Assembly: GCA_963682175.1 (NCBI GenBank)
Contig: OY821771.1
Span: 14,135,001-14,199,000 of the forward strand
DNA: 64,000 nucleotides
Reading direction: 5' to 3'
Source: Triglochin maritima
Lineage: Eukaryota > Streptophyta > Magnoliopsida > Alismatales > Juncaginaceae
Shown here: positions 54,188 to 64,000 of the stretch, one piece after another
How the letters are laid out: each line of letters begins with the position of its first letter
How positions within the stretch are numbered: position 1 is the first letter of the stretch
Program-made: the position numbers and the translations under genes
Notes under the pieces: model-generated
Seen by the model: only the letters and a program-made list of their open reading frames with translations
What the model was told of the DNA's origin: nothing
Databases searched by the model: none

Positions 54188-55793
54188 TGATTGATTCAGT
54201 TATAAACCGTAAGTGCACGACCATTGGTGAAGACGGGGCAAGTACGGGTCGATCCATAGGGAGGTGTGTCGACTCTAGTTCTTCGAAAATCTAGTGGAAA
54301 ATAAGGGGGAGAAGAAGTTGATTAAACTAAACTAAGCTACACTAAAGAAGCAAGCAACAAACAAGAAAGATGAAAGCATGAGAAAGCAAACTAAGCACAA
54401 GCAAAATAAGATTAAATTCAGTAAGGAAAACCCCCAAGGGGTGGAATGTAGAGAAGTGACGAATGACGCATATAAGCATGTGTGTGTGTCTTCATGCATA
54501 GGAAGTGTTTAAAGATTTGGCAAAACCTATCAATCCATTCGCACAACGTATCAGCAATTACTACTTGATTATCATAAGACGAGGCTTAACATGAGAAATG
54601 TCTAAATATATGGCAAGACTCATCAAAAACCAGGAACTCATGTAAAGAACAAAGCTAAGCATGGGAAGTGTCTAAATGTTATGACAAAACTTATCAAAAC
54701 AAAGTTTCTTCAATCAATCAAGCGAGGAAACACTAATACAAACACACGACTAACATGTAGCATATCCAACATGAAATTTCAGCCAATAAACATGAGAAAA
54801 CCAAGCATGGGAAGTGTCTAAATGTTATGGAAAAACCCATCAAAAATCCCCCAACATGTAGATGATTAAAACAAACCCGATGAACATACAAACATTAAAG
54901 TCTACATAATCAAAATTTGTCAAACATCAAAACCTCAAAACATAAATGTACATCATCTCCACCCCCAAAGGGTGATGGAACTACTCACTACTCATTATGC
55001 TAACATTTATATTAAGAAGAGAAAACATTCTAATTATACTAAGATTACTAAAACACAATTAAGCTAAGCATGGAAGAATTAAAAGAGACAACATGAACCT
55101 AACAAAGATTTATTTTATTCATGACTCACATGACAAGTAGCATCTCTCCACCGGAGTTTTTGCTCCAAAGCTTTGCTCCAAGTAGAGAGAATGACCACCA
55201 AGCAATGAGTAGATTACAAAGGAGAAAGAAGAGTTCTATTTATAGGCATGAAAAAAGGAAACTGGGGACAATCCCTCGATGTGTGACTAATGAAACTTTC
55301 CCGGAATAGACACAAGCATATAACCCATATCCACGCAAAATCGGTTGGATTTTGAGAAACAATGACCACTAATTGGCAGTCTTGGCTGCCAATTAGTGGT
55401 CAATTTTTGTCGGATCGGACTCATTTTCGGATATCTTCTTTAGTGCTTCAATTCGTCACGTGGAGTGCACTTGAATCGGTTATTGGAGTCTGGGACCGAA
55501 TGTAATTGCCAAAATACTCCTCATGATGGTGCAGAGTTTCTCAATTTGCTATTTAATCCCTTCGGGCTTACATCCAGGTCCTTTCGTCTTGCAGATGGGT
55601 CCTTATGTATGACCAAGAGGTCCATTTTGCTTCATTTAAGTCCTTTCTTCTTAAGTTTCAATCATTTTTCTCTTCTTTTCTCTTCTTTATTACCTAATAC
55701 CTGAAATATAATAACAAACACTTGAGTAGCACAATATTGGGGTAAAATTAACGATATATAACATGAATATGATGCATGATATGCTACTAATCA
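54188..55793 (-). mobile_element. Solo LTR (1606 bp) inside element E, perfect TSD
   Basis: Bounded by TGATTGATTCAG...GCTACTAATCA and flanked by TTTGG on both sides (54183-54187 and 55794-55798). The flanks rejoin into the TTGGTGAGATC block known from A1. It has a TATAAATA box on the minus strand near 55240 and a U3 hairpin at 55364-55401 with 16-bp perfect arms (GACCACTAATTGGCAG). The edge CCGTAAGTGCACG relates it to the LTRs of A1, B and C. It contains no internal region. Confidence 0.85.
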
Positions 55794-55838
55794 TTTGGTG
55801 AGATCATAACTTTTTCATGCCAAAATACATGTAGTATT

Positions 55839-57334
55839 TGTATGATCGTAAGAGTTTCTAATTCTAATCACTTTTAGGCTAATTACCTACTTGTTTAAGC
55901 AATCAAGTGTATGCAGCGGAATTTAAACAAAATCAACAAGCAAGTAAAGAATACAAGGCAAACCACAAAGAAGGCACCAGATTTTTATAGAGGTTTGGCC
56001 TCCCGCCTACTTCCTCTCTTGCAACCTCCGCTCGATCTCCCTCGAGCTCCACTCATGTCTTCACTATCAACCTCGTTCTGGGCCGAGATTAAGCCTTTTA
56101 CAAAACAAGCTCCATGAACACCCTCGTGAGCTTGACTTTCTTCTCTCACAATCCGAGAGGACACTTCGGGCTTTCATCGAAGTCCTTGCTTCCTTGAACA
56201 CCAATGTTGAGTTGAACACACTCACTAACTTGAACACACTTAGCTTAGGATACGGAATTGATACTTAAGTGTGGAAGAGTAAGCTCGGAGAGTAGATTTG
56301 GGGATTGGGAGACTTGGAGTTTTCTCTTAAGTGTATATGACAAATGGAAGTGTAAGAGTTGTGTAATTGTGTCATAGGAACACCTATTTATAATCTCTAA
56401 GTGAGTTATAGCCGTTGGGACAAGTTTGGTAAGTGTTTGGGGAAGAAACACACAACAGCAAATTTCAAGACCCAAAACTGAATGAGTTCGGTCGACCGGA
56501 TCAGGCAGAACGGTCGACCGTTTGGCAAAATTGAACTCGGTTCGGTCGACCGATAAAGGTGCGGTCGACCGGATAAGGCTATAACTTAGGTACACTTAAG
56601 TTATTGGTCAAACACCGAATAAGGTTCGGTCGACCGAAAACTAACAGGCTCTACGGGGTTGACAAACATGATCAAATTCGGTCGACCGAAAACCAACATG
56701 CAGTTTGGGTTTGTCGAGACATCTTAAGTTCGGTCGACCGAACAAGGTCCCCAGTCGACCAATAGGAAAAAGTATTTTGTGGTATTTGTAAATAATACGA
56801 ATACGACTGTTGGTATAATACGACAATTCTAACGGTCGGAAATTTGTGTTGACTCGGTCGACCGAAAAGGTCTGGACGATCGACCGAAACCGGACAGTAA
56901 AACACTAATAGGACAATTGATCACTCGGTCGACCGAACGGTCTGTTTCAGTCGACCAAACGTGGGAAGACAATTCTGGTTTTGGTTTGGTGTTTTCCAGT
57001 CTAAGTTTGGTTGATCTATTGAAGTCCAAATTATATGAAATTTTGTGTGTAACTTCTATAGGGAATCTAGTGTGTGTTTGAGTTGATTTTAGCTCAAGTG
57101 TGCTCAATTACACATAGTTCCTAGGACTCAAAGTAAATCAAGATTACATGTCTTCAATATAGCTTTAATACATGTCTTGACTTGATTTCCTTTTTTCCTT
57201 GAGTCTTGATCACCTGTAGAGGTTAGCACAATAAAATATATATGTTATGCAATATGTGTGCTACTCTACATGATTATAATTAAGATTAGGTTGATTAAAT
57301 CATCAAAACATAGATTAAGGCCAAAAAGTCAACA
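55839..57334 (-). repeat. 3' LTR of copia element J (1496 bp)
   Basis: In its own sense it starts TGTTGACTTTTTGGCC and ends CGATCATACA. About nine CGGTCGACCG palindromes lie at 56485-56940. The region near 55960-56200 shares GAACACCCTCG and CCGAGAGGACACTTCGGGCTT with fragment I. Confidence 0.75.
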
Positions 57335-58684
57335 ATCTCCCTTTTTTTTATGATGACAACCTATATCTTAATACTTGAAATTTCTAGATGTAAACCATGC
57401 ATAAAAAATTCTCCTCCTATGGATGTGCATAGTTTTTATGCAATTATAATAAAAATTCAAGCTACCCCTTTAATTATCTCTCACCTTTGACATCCATCAA
57501 AAATTATAAGATTTAAGCATTAAATTTTGGATGTCTTCTAATGAAGTTGCTCTCCCTAAATTTTGCACTTCATTACACTAAGAAAATGATATTCATTAAA
57601 CTCCCCCTATCAATATGAATATGATTTTTCGATTAATTTCAATTCAAATTCTCCCCTTTTTAAACATCAAGCAAATATATTAACAATAGGCATGTGATGT
57701 TTTAATTCCCCCTTTTTACATCCATTTAGAAATTTTGACACTAAAACATTGGATGTGATTCAAATTTAAAGATTTGCAGTGAATGAATATATGATACGTC
57801 AATTAAGTGTATTAAAACCTAGACTATAACCAATTTATTCAAAAATTTAGAGGATAAGAAATTATACCCACTTTGAAGCTTGAATTAGTTCCAATCTCCA
57901 TTCGGTGATGCAACCAGCTTTGAATTTGACTTTCTAAGCTTGCCCGGTCACCACCGGTCTTCTCTTCAAGCACCTACATGTGTAGATTTAGGTACCCAAA
58001 CTACTTTGGGTCCTTGAATGTTAGATTTGGGAACCCAAACCATTTTGGTTTTAGGAGCCCACATACTTGAAGAACTATGATTAATGAGCATATGCTTGTC
58101 ATTTAGTGTAGTGTGAGATACATGGTTTTTCAATTTTGCATTTTATCCTAAACCATGTTTTTGCAAAGATTGCCTTTGACTACTTAAAAAAATATTAAGC
58201 ATCTTAGTTCCATTTGTGAACTTTTCTAGATCTTTTCTTAATTGCACATTGCAAACATGAAGATCTAATTGTTCAACATCTATAGGTGTTGCTTTAAATT
58301 ATAAAGAGTTGATGTATTATTTTCAAGTCTAGCAAGCACCTCATTCTTCTCATTCATGACTATATCAATTTGGCATTTGAGATCATTGATTTGCTTTCTA
58401 GCATTCTTGTTCTTTTCACAAATAATCTCATATTGTTTAACTAAGTCAAGAAATGCATTTTGAAGTTTATCATGAGAATATGTTTCTTCTTTGGAACATG
58501 AACTATCACTAGCATATGACTAAGCAAGAATGTGATCTAGTAGAGTAAGAGTTAGAGGATGCCTCACTTCCTTCATCTTGAATTGTCATGTAGCATATAT
58601 GTGCATATTCCTTTGTTGATGAAGGTGTGGTTGATTGGGATAATGATGAAGATGTTGAATCGTCCCATGTAGCCTTGTGAGCTT

Positions 58685-59601
58685 TCAACCTCTTTTCTTT
58701 TCTCTTACTCCTCTCCTTTTCTCTCCTTCTCTCCCTTCTATTATTTTTCTTCTGCTTCTCTTTTCTCTCATTTTCACTCTCCTCATTATCCTTCTTCTTT
58801 CTCTCACTTCACTTCTTCTACCTCTTTCATTCTTTTCTCCCTTATCCTTCTTGAGGTATTTGAAGAAGTCTTTGGCTAGGACTTCAATGTCCTCCTCTTC
58901 TACACTCATCCTTGGTTCTTTAAGATTTGCATGTAATGCCAAGGTGAGTTTGTTCTTGGAGGCTTCCTTCTCCTTCCGATGGTTAATTTGAAATTCATAA
59001 GCCATGAGATTTCCAATTAGCTCCTCCATCTTGAGTCGGGAAAGGTCGTGTGCTTCTTCAATTGCGACCACCTTATCCTCTCAATCGTTGTTTAGCGACC
59101 AGAGGAATTTTCTTGTCATCTCTCCTGCATTTATTCTTCTTCCAAAAACCAAAAGAGAGTTAGTAATATTGGTAAAGCGAGTGTTCATTTCGCTTATGTT
59201 TTCACCGATTTGCATAGAAAATATTTCATATTTATGCATGAGGAGACTAATCCTAGTTTCTTTGGTTTTACTATCACCCTCATGATGCATTTGTAGTCTA
59301 TGCCATATCTTATATGCACTTTCACAACCCCTAATTCTATTATATTCTCCCTCATTAAGGCCACAATACAAGATGTTCATGATTTTTGAATTCATTTCAA
59401 TTTCTTTCATTTTGGCCATAGAAAGTGTGTCTAATTCATCTTCATTTGGGGGTGGGTAGGAATTTTGAAGAAACATCCAATACTTAAGGTCATTTGAAAT
59501 TAGAAAAAAATTCATCCTATTCTTCCAATAATCATAATTAGACCCATTAAGCAAAGGAGGTCTAGTGGTGCACAATCCCTCTACATGATTAGATGTTGAA
59601 G
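58685..59601 (-). pseudogene. Gag of copia element J with a nonsense codon
   Basis: It reads RPPLLNGSNYDYWKNRMNFF, SAKMKEIEMN-like text, then ESAYKIWHRLQMHHEGDSKT and LLVFGRRINAGEMTRKFLWS, the usual order of copia gag (UBN2 type). An in-frame TGA at 59081-59083 separates this from VVAIEEAHDLSRLKMEELIG, which continues the same frame. The N-terminus is cut by element G at 59601. Further left (58300-58520) a coiled-coil-like segment (KNARKQINDLKCQIDIVMNE) may be the C-terminus of the same gag. The element cannot make full gag from this copy. Confidence 0.75.
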
Positions 59602-61013
59602 TGATTGACATCATTTCATGCTCATATTTGTATCTTATATCCATTATCTTTCACCTAAACAATACTATGTCACAAGTTTTATGTTTAGTTTTCAGGAATA
59701 AATAGGTTTGAAGAGATGAAGCATAAAAGGCCCCAAAAGCTGGGAAAAAGGACTGAATTGTGAGATCTAGGGACCAAGATGCAAGGGAGAAGGACCTGAA
59801 TGTAAGACAGAAGGACCTAAGAGCAAAACAGAATACTCCACACCATCATGGGGAGTATTTTACCAATTCTATTCGGGTCGGAGCTCCAACAAGTCGAGTA
59901 ACCGCATCAAAGACCAATAATACCAGAAAGCAAAGCCCACAACAAATTCCAACACGATCCGACAATTTTGGACCGCCAATTGGCGGTCTTGGACCGCTAA
60001 TTGGCGGTCCATATTGCTCAGGATCCGTCGAAATTTCTCCTGGACTTGTATTAATGTTTGTTTAGGCTATTTTTGGTATTGGTTTAGTCCCACATCGGGG
60101 GATTGTCCCCGATTAGCTTTTTCCATGCTTATAAATAGAACTCTTCACCTCCTATTGTAATCACTCCATATTTTAAGTGGCTATTCTTCCTACTAGAAGT
60201 GAGGCCTTGAAGCACACACTAAAGTAGGAGGATGCTACTTTTAATGTGAGTCATTTTATCAATAAGTTTTGTGTTTCTTTCATTATTTTGTTTATGCTTC
60301 TTTTATTGTTTATGCATGTTTTAGCTTAATCATCTTTTATTTCTAGCTTAGTTTTAATATGCTTTCTTTGCTTAGTTTAATAATTAGTGTAATGCTTAGT
60401 GAGTAGTTCCATCCCCTTTGGGGGGTGGAGTAGATGTACATACATGCATTAGAGAATAGGATGAATGCTTTATTTTTGATGTGTTGATAAAACATGAATG
60501 TATGCTTGCTTGTTTAGGATAGAATTTATAACTTGATGAGTTTTGCCAAAATAATTAGACACCTCTCATGCTTGTTTAGGTTTTGAAATAAACAACTTGC
60601 ATATGTAAATGTTAATCAACTAAGTTGGTGAATAGATTGATAGGTTTTGCCATAACATTTAGACACTTCCTATGCTTGATAAACACCACCTTCATGTGCT
60701 TAAAGAATGTATTCTACACCCACCTCTTTGCATGTGTGCACTCACTCCACCCCTTAGGGATTTACCCATTCCTGAATTCCAGCACTTCTATTTTGTTCTT
60801 AGCTTAGTTTTTATTTGATCGTTTGTTTCTTTCTTTCACATTTCATACTTCTTAGAGTAGTGTAGTGTAGGTTAGCATAAACATCTTTCTTCCCCTATTT
60901 TTTCCACTCGATTTCGTACAAGCAAGAGACTAGTCACCTCCCTGAGGACGACCCGTACTTGCCACCGCTTCATCGCGGCCGTGCACTTGCGGTTTAAAAT
61001 AAAACGTTCAACA
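59602..61013 (+). repeat. 5' LTR of element G (1412 bp)
   Basis: It starts TGATTGACATC and ends AAAACGTTCAACA. A two-unit palindrome GACCGCCAATTGGCGGTC...ACCGCTAATTGGCGGT lies at about 59971-60020, and a TATAAATA box near 60131. Confidence 0.9.
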
Positions 61014-62100
61014 AGTTTTTGGCGCCGTTGCCGGGGAGGTGCCAGTCCAGACTCTTGTTTGGACGATTCGAGTGGATTTAATTTGTTTTTTGTAGTTTGT
61101 CTTTGTTTCAGGAGATTGGGAATAGCAAGTGGAGGCTACTGGAGATATTTCAAGACGATCTGAGCACTTCAGACCGCCAATCAGCGGTCTGGTGAGCTCT
61201 TCTCATCTTCTAATTTCTTTGTGTTGTTGCTCTAATTGATCTAGTAATCTGGGACTCAATTTGGCATGTTTTGACTTATAGTTTGTTCCCAGATCAATAA
61301 TCAAACCTCCTTTAAGCAACTTGGACCCTAAAACTCAAAGCAAAAGATTAGGCATTCTTTTTGTTTAGGCCATGCATCATGTATGTGACTTAGGCACTTA
61401 GATTGTCTTTTATCTTAGCTTTATTTTCTGTTGCTGAGAGCTGGCGTGAGGTACGCACCTTCTACTCTCATTCATGCATTTCGTATGAACATGCATTAGT
61501 TAGTAGGAAGTGCATTGCAACAAGTGTGAGTTGAGCGTTGTTTGGAGTGTTGATTGCTAGATTTAGGACTCCAAAACGCTACTAAGGAGGGGCTGTCCCA
61601 TAAAAGATAAGGTGGGGGATTTCATCACCCTTTCCTTCGCCCCAAAAACCACACTAATCAAGAGCCTAATTTTAAAATCAAGTAGACATTGGCCTTAAGG
61701 AATTCGGACGCATTAGGAGAGTGATCCGGTCCCGACCGTCATGACCTGATCGGCGTTGCCCACTTTGTCGATAGTAGGAGAGACGAGATCCCCGGATCTT
61801 GGCTCACTTGCTGGGCTTTGTGGTCCTCGTTGTAGGGAGGTGAGGCGTGTTGAGGCCGTGTGACCTCGCAGTTAGGCGTCGTCTAGCTGTAAGGACCTAT
61901 AGCGACCTTAGGATTACTTGAGCCTTGCTTGCTTGTGTGCTTCTACCTGTACCCATCCGCCGTAGCTTAAAGACTTCTTCCCTTCTCTCCTGAGTCATTC
62001 TTTCTCTCCTGTGTTCCCTCGTCTTCTCCTCTACGCACATTCTTTGTTAGAAAAAAAAAGAAAAAAAAAAGTTTTGTTTTGTGTGTGTGCACCTTTGTGC

Positions 62101-64000
62101 ATGCTTTCGTGGACACGAGACGAGAGTGGTTGTTTGACGAGGAGCGTTGTCAATCCGGCTTCGGTCATCGATTTCTCGACACCTCCCTCCTCTCGTGTCG
62201 CACGCAGTCCGGGTTCAATGGCTGCTAATTTCCGTGAGGAGGAGCAGTTGCTGGACCCACCTGTTCGACCAGTGCTTCCAGTTGTCGTTCCCATACCTCT
62301 TCGTGATCGATGCTACCCGAGCCGTACAGCTCTACCCTCATGCATCGTATTACCAGAGGCTAATGGGAACCATTTTGAGGTTAAGCCTCAATTCATTTCC
62401 ATGCTCCCTCATTTCACTGGGAAAGGTGACCCCTATATCTTTCTCAGGGAATTTGAGGAGGTCTGTGCTATGTTCAAGCTGCAACAACTTAGCACAGACT
62501 CCATCCATCTTAGGCTCGTTCCTTTTGCACTAAAGGATGACGCCAAGAAGTGGTTGTACAGCAACCAGGCAAATTCCTTTAGGACTTGGGATGAGTTTCA
62601 ATCTGTATTCCTCAAGAAGTACTTTCCTAATCATCGGACTCAAAAATTGAGGAACGAAATCAATTCGTTCTATCAACATGAGACCGAACCATTTCATGCA
62701 TATCTTGAGAGGTTCAAAGAGCTACTATCCTCGTGCCCTCACCATGACATTGAGTTGTGGCGTCTTTGTCAGATTGTGTATGAGGGTCTTCACCTCCCGT
62801 CCAGAACGCTCCTCGAGTCCATGTGTCAAGGAGAGTTCTTGGGAAAGGATGAAAGGGAGGCATGGGCCTTCCTAGAAGACCTCGCTGAGAAAACCATGCA
62901 GTGGGAGAGTGTGAGGGAACCACCTGCATCATCTAGTATAGGAGCGAGGATCGCGAATGCAAACTCGACTAGATCGGGTACCGCATTTGCTATCGATACC
63001 ACTACGGCCACCGAGGCACGCATGGCGGCCTTAATGCGCCGTATGGACTCGATTGAGCTCCAAAACCAACAAAGTGCACCTCACATGTCTACATCTGGTC
63101 CAGTTCCCTGTCATTCATGTGGTAGGATAGGTCATGTAGAAAGCGAGTGTGAGTCCATTCCTCCTGAGATGGAGCGTGTCAACGCCGTCTATGATAGAGC
63201 CAGGAATGACCCATACTCATCATCTTATAATCCTGGATGGAGGAACCACCCCAATTTTTCATGGAACCAAACTAATGCCCCGGGTGGTCCTCCAAACTCC
63301 TCGAGACCACCTTACCAATCACACCAACCTCCCATGCATGCGCATTCCTATCAGCCACCCCAAGCGCAAACCACCAATCAATCGGGTTTCCCAAATTCCA
63401 ATAATATGGAAACCCGATTCAATTCGCTTGAGACCTTGACTCGTGGACTTGAAAACTCAATGAAAATTTTTATGTCTACCACAAGTCAAGTTCTCACTTC
63501 AAATCAGCAGACCATCAAATCTCTAGAGCTTCAGATGGGCCAATTGGCTCAGTCTGTACATGAAAGAGAGAGAGGGTCTTTTCCTAGCCAGCCTGAGGCT
63601 AACCCCCGCATGTACCAACAACAACAAATGCAAAATGAGAATGTGGTACCTCGGGGGAGGCAAGTGAACCATGTGGAGGAACCTGTTCACCATGTCAATT
63701 CCATTGTGACCTTAAGGAATGGAAAACAGGTTGACAATCACATTTCCTTGCCACACCCACCACCATCTATGCAGCCCCCCAGTGGGAATGGTGGTGAAGA
63801 AGAACCTGAAGGTGAGGGTAATACACCAAAGCTTTCTTCTCAGGCACAACAGAAAACCTACCTGCCAAAAGATCCCTATCCAAGTAGGTTAAACAAAAAG
63901 CAGAGTGACAACATGGACAAGATAGTAGAGGTGTTTAAGCAAGTAAAGGTTAACATCCCCTTGTTGGATGTCATCCAACAAATACCTCAATATGCCAAAG
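62101..64000 (+). CDS. Gag-protease of element G, open to the window edge (partial)
   Basis: The frame is open from ATG 62101; ATG 62218 (MAANFREEEQLLDPP) is an alternative start. It shows the gag domain (GDPYIFLREFEEVCAMFKLQ, SSCPHHDIELWRLCQIVYEG), TATEARMAALMRRMDSIELQ, the zinc knuckle CHSCGRIGHVESEC, NPGWRNHPNFSWNQ, QMGQLAQSVHERERGSFPSQ and NIPLLDVIQQIPQYAK at the edge. I saw no stop or frameshift, unlike the copy in C. It may therefore be a working source of gag for the family. The protease active site lies beyond the window. Confidence 0.85.
   Translation, partial: MLSWTRDESGCLTRSVVNPASVIDFSTPPSSRVARSPGSMAANFREEEQLLDPPVRPVLPVVVPIPLRDRCYPSRTALPSCIVLPEANGNHFEVKPQFISMLPHFTGKGDPYIFLREFEEVCAMFKLQQLSTDSIHLRLVPFALKDDAKKWLYSNQANSFRTWDEFQSVFLKKYFPNHRTQKLRNEINSFYQHETEPFHAYLERFKELLSSCPHHDIELWRLCQIVYEGLHLPSRTLLESMCQGEFLGKDEREAWAFLEDLAEKTMQWESVREPPASSSIGARIANANSTRSGTAFAIDTTTATEARMAALMRRMDSIELQNQQSAPHMSTSGPVPCHSCGRIGHVESECESIPPEMERVNAVYDRARNDPYSSSYNPGWRNHPNFSWNQTNAPGGPPNSSRPPYQSHQPPMHAHSYQPPQAQTTNQSGFPNSNNMETRFNSLETLTRGLENSMKIFMSTTSQVLTSNQQTIKSLELQMGQLAQSVHERERGSFPSQPEANPRMYQQQQMQNENVVPRGRQVNHVEEPVHHVNSIVTLRNGKQVDNHISLPHPPPSMQPPSGNGGEEEPEGEGNTPKLSSQAQQKTYLPKDPYPSRLNKKQSDNMDKIVEVFKQVKVNIPLLDVIQQIPQYAK

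Larger units (their letters stand above)
52528..55838 (+). mobile_element. Degraded gypsy-type element E, plus orientation
   Basis: A decayed gag-protease segment (52528-53917) is followed by a 3' noncoding block like that of A1 (TGAGCATAGG, TTTGGGCCCCATTTTGTTTC and the TGTGTCCATCAACATA part). It is interrupted by a solo LTR (54188-55793) and cut at 55838 by copia element J. No LTR of its own is in place. Confidence 0.7.
55839..59601 (-). mobile_element. Ty1/copia element J, minus orientation, partial
   Basis: A 3' LTR (55839-57334) is followed by the polypurine tract (ATCTCCCTTTTTTTATGATG in plus coordinates) and about 2.2 kb of internal sequence with gag. The right side is cut at 59601 by element G. 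No pol domain is seen, so the internal region has lost sequence between gag and LTR. Confidence 0.75.
59602..64000 (+). mobile_element. Gypsy-type element G, plus orientation, continues past the window
   Basis: It has a 1412-bp LTR (59602-61013), primer binding site (61020-61037), leader palindromes (61162-61187), the conserved leader and an open gag-protease frame that runs to the window edge. It is inserted in gag of copia element J. It is the best-preserved member of the C/D/G family here; whether a polymerase follows cannot be seen. Confidence 0.9.

Overview
The window looks like nuclear DNA of a eudicot plant. It is AT-rich and intron-bearing, and most of it consists of plant-type transposable elements: Ty3/gypsy and Ty1/copia LTR elements, Mutator-like elements (MULEs) carrying plant mobile domains, and hAT-like MITEs. 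The only host gene I can recognise is a BTB/POZ gene of the At2g30600 type, on the minus strand. It is broken. I found no tRNA, rRNA or other RNA gene. All calls come from reading the sequence; no database search was possible.

Layout, left part. 687-1022: degenerate hAT-type MITE. 1685-2537: foldback element of two long inverted arms with a TATAA duplication. About 2680-2840: fossil copia RNase H. 2969-14168 (minus): an eleven-exon BTB/POZ pseudogene. One of its introns holds a 6.5-kb MULE (4395-10873) and a 473-bp hAT-like MITE (11132-11604), and its ninth exon is split by a 286-bp hAT MITE (3860-4145). The MULE has 61-bp inverted ends and two convergent genes: a plant-mobile-domain gene (4539-7228, +) and a FAR1/MuDR-type transposase fused to an OTU cysteine-protease domain (7589-10720, -). 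Both genes have a very short first exon, then a phase-0 first intron holding eight units of a GC-rich, roughly 33-bp palindrome.

Middle. 15052-16871 is a solo LTR with a TTGAT duplication. 18046-20530 is a decayed second MULE with long inverted ends, also carrying a plant-mobile-domain pseudogene and a transposase N-terminus. 20539-23433 is gene-poor, with a 130-150-bp tandem repeat and a TA microsatellite.

Right part (about 23.4-64 kb) is a nest of retrotransposons. Element B (24392-40675, minus, TSD AGCCG) contains element A1 (28110-37063, plus, TSD GTTGT), whose two 1565-bp LTRs look identical. Then come C (plus, truncated), D (minus, truncated), a copia LTR remnant H split by solo LTR F2, E (plus, degraded) with a solo LTR in its 3' region, copia element J (minus, partial), and G (plus, running off the window). 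A1 and B are complete from LTR to LTR but encode only gag and protease, so they would need reverse transcriptase and integrase from elsewhere.

The most interesting unexplained structure is in the gypsy elements. Each family carries its own AATT-centred palindrome in the U3 part of its LTR, and the same family-specific palindrome again about 150 nt downstream of the primer binding site. The two sites would lie near opposite ends of the genomic RNA. A conserved leader hairpin and a conserved 3' noncoding block also recur across families. Second in interest is the mirror-image architecture of the MULE with its intronic palindrome arrays.
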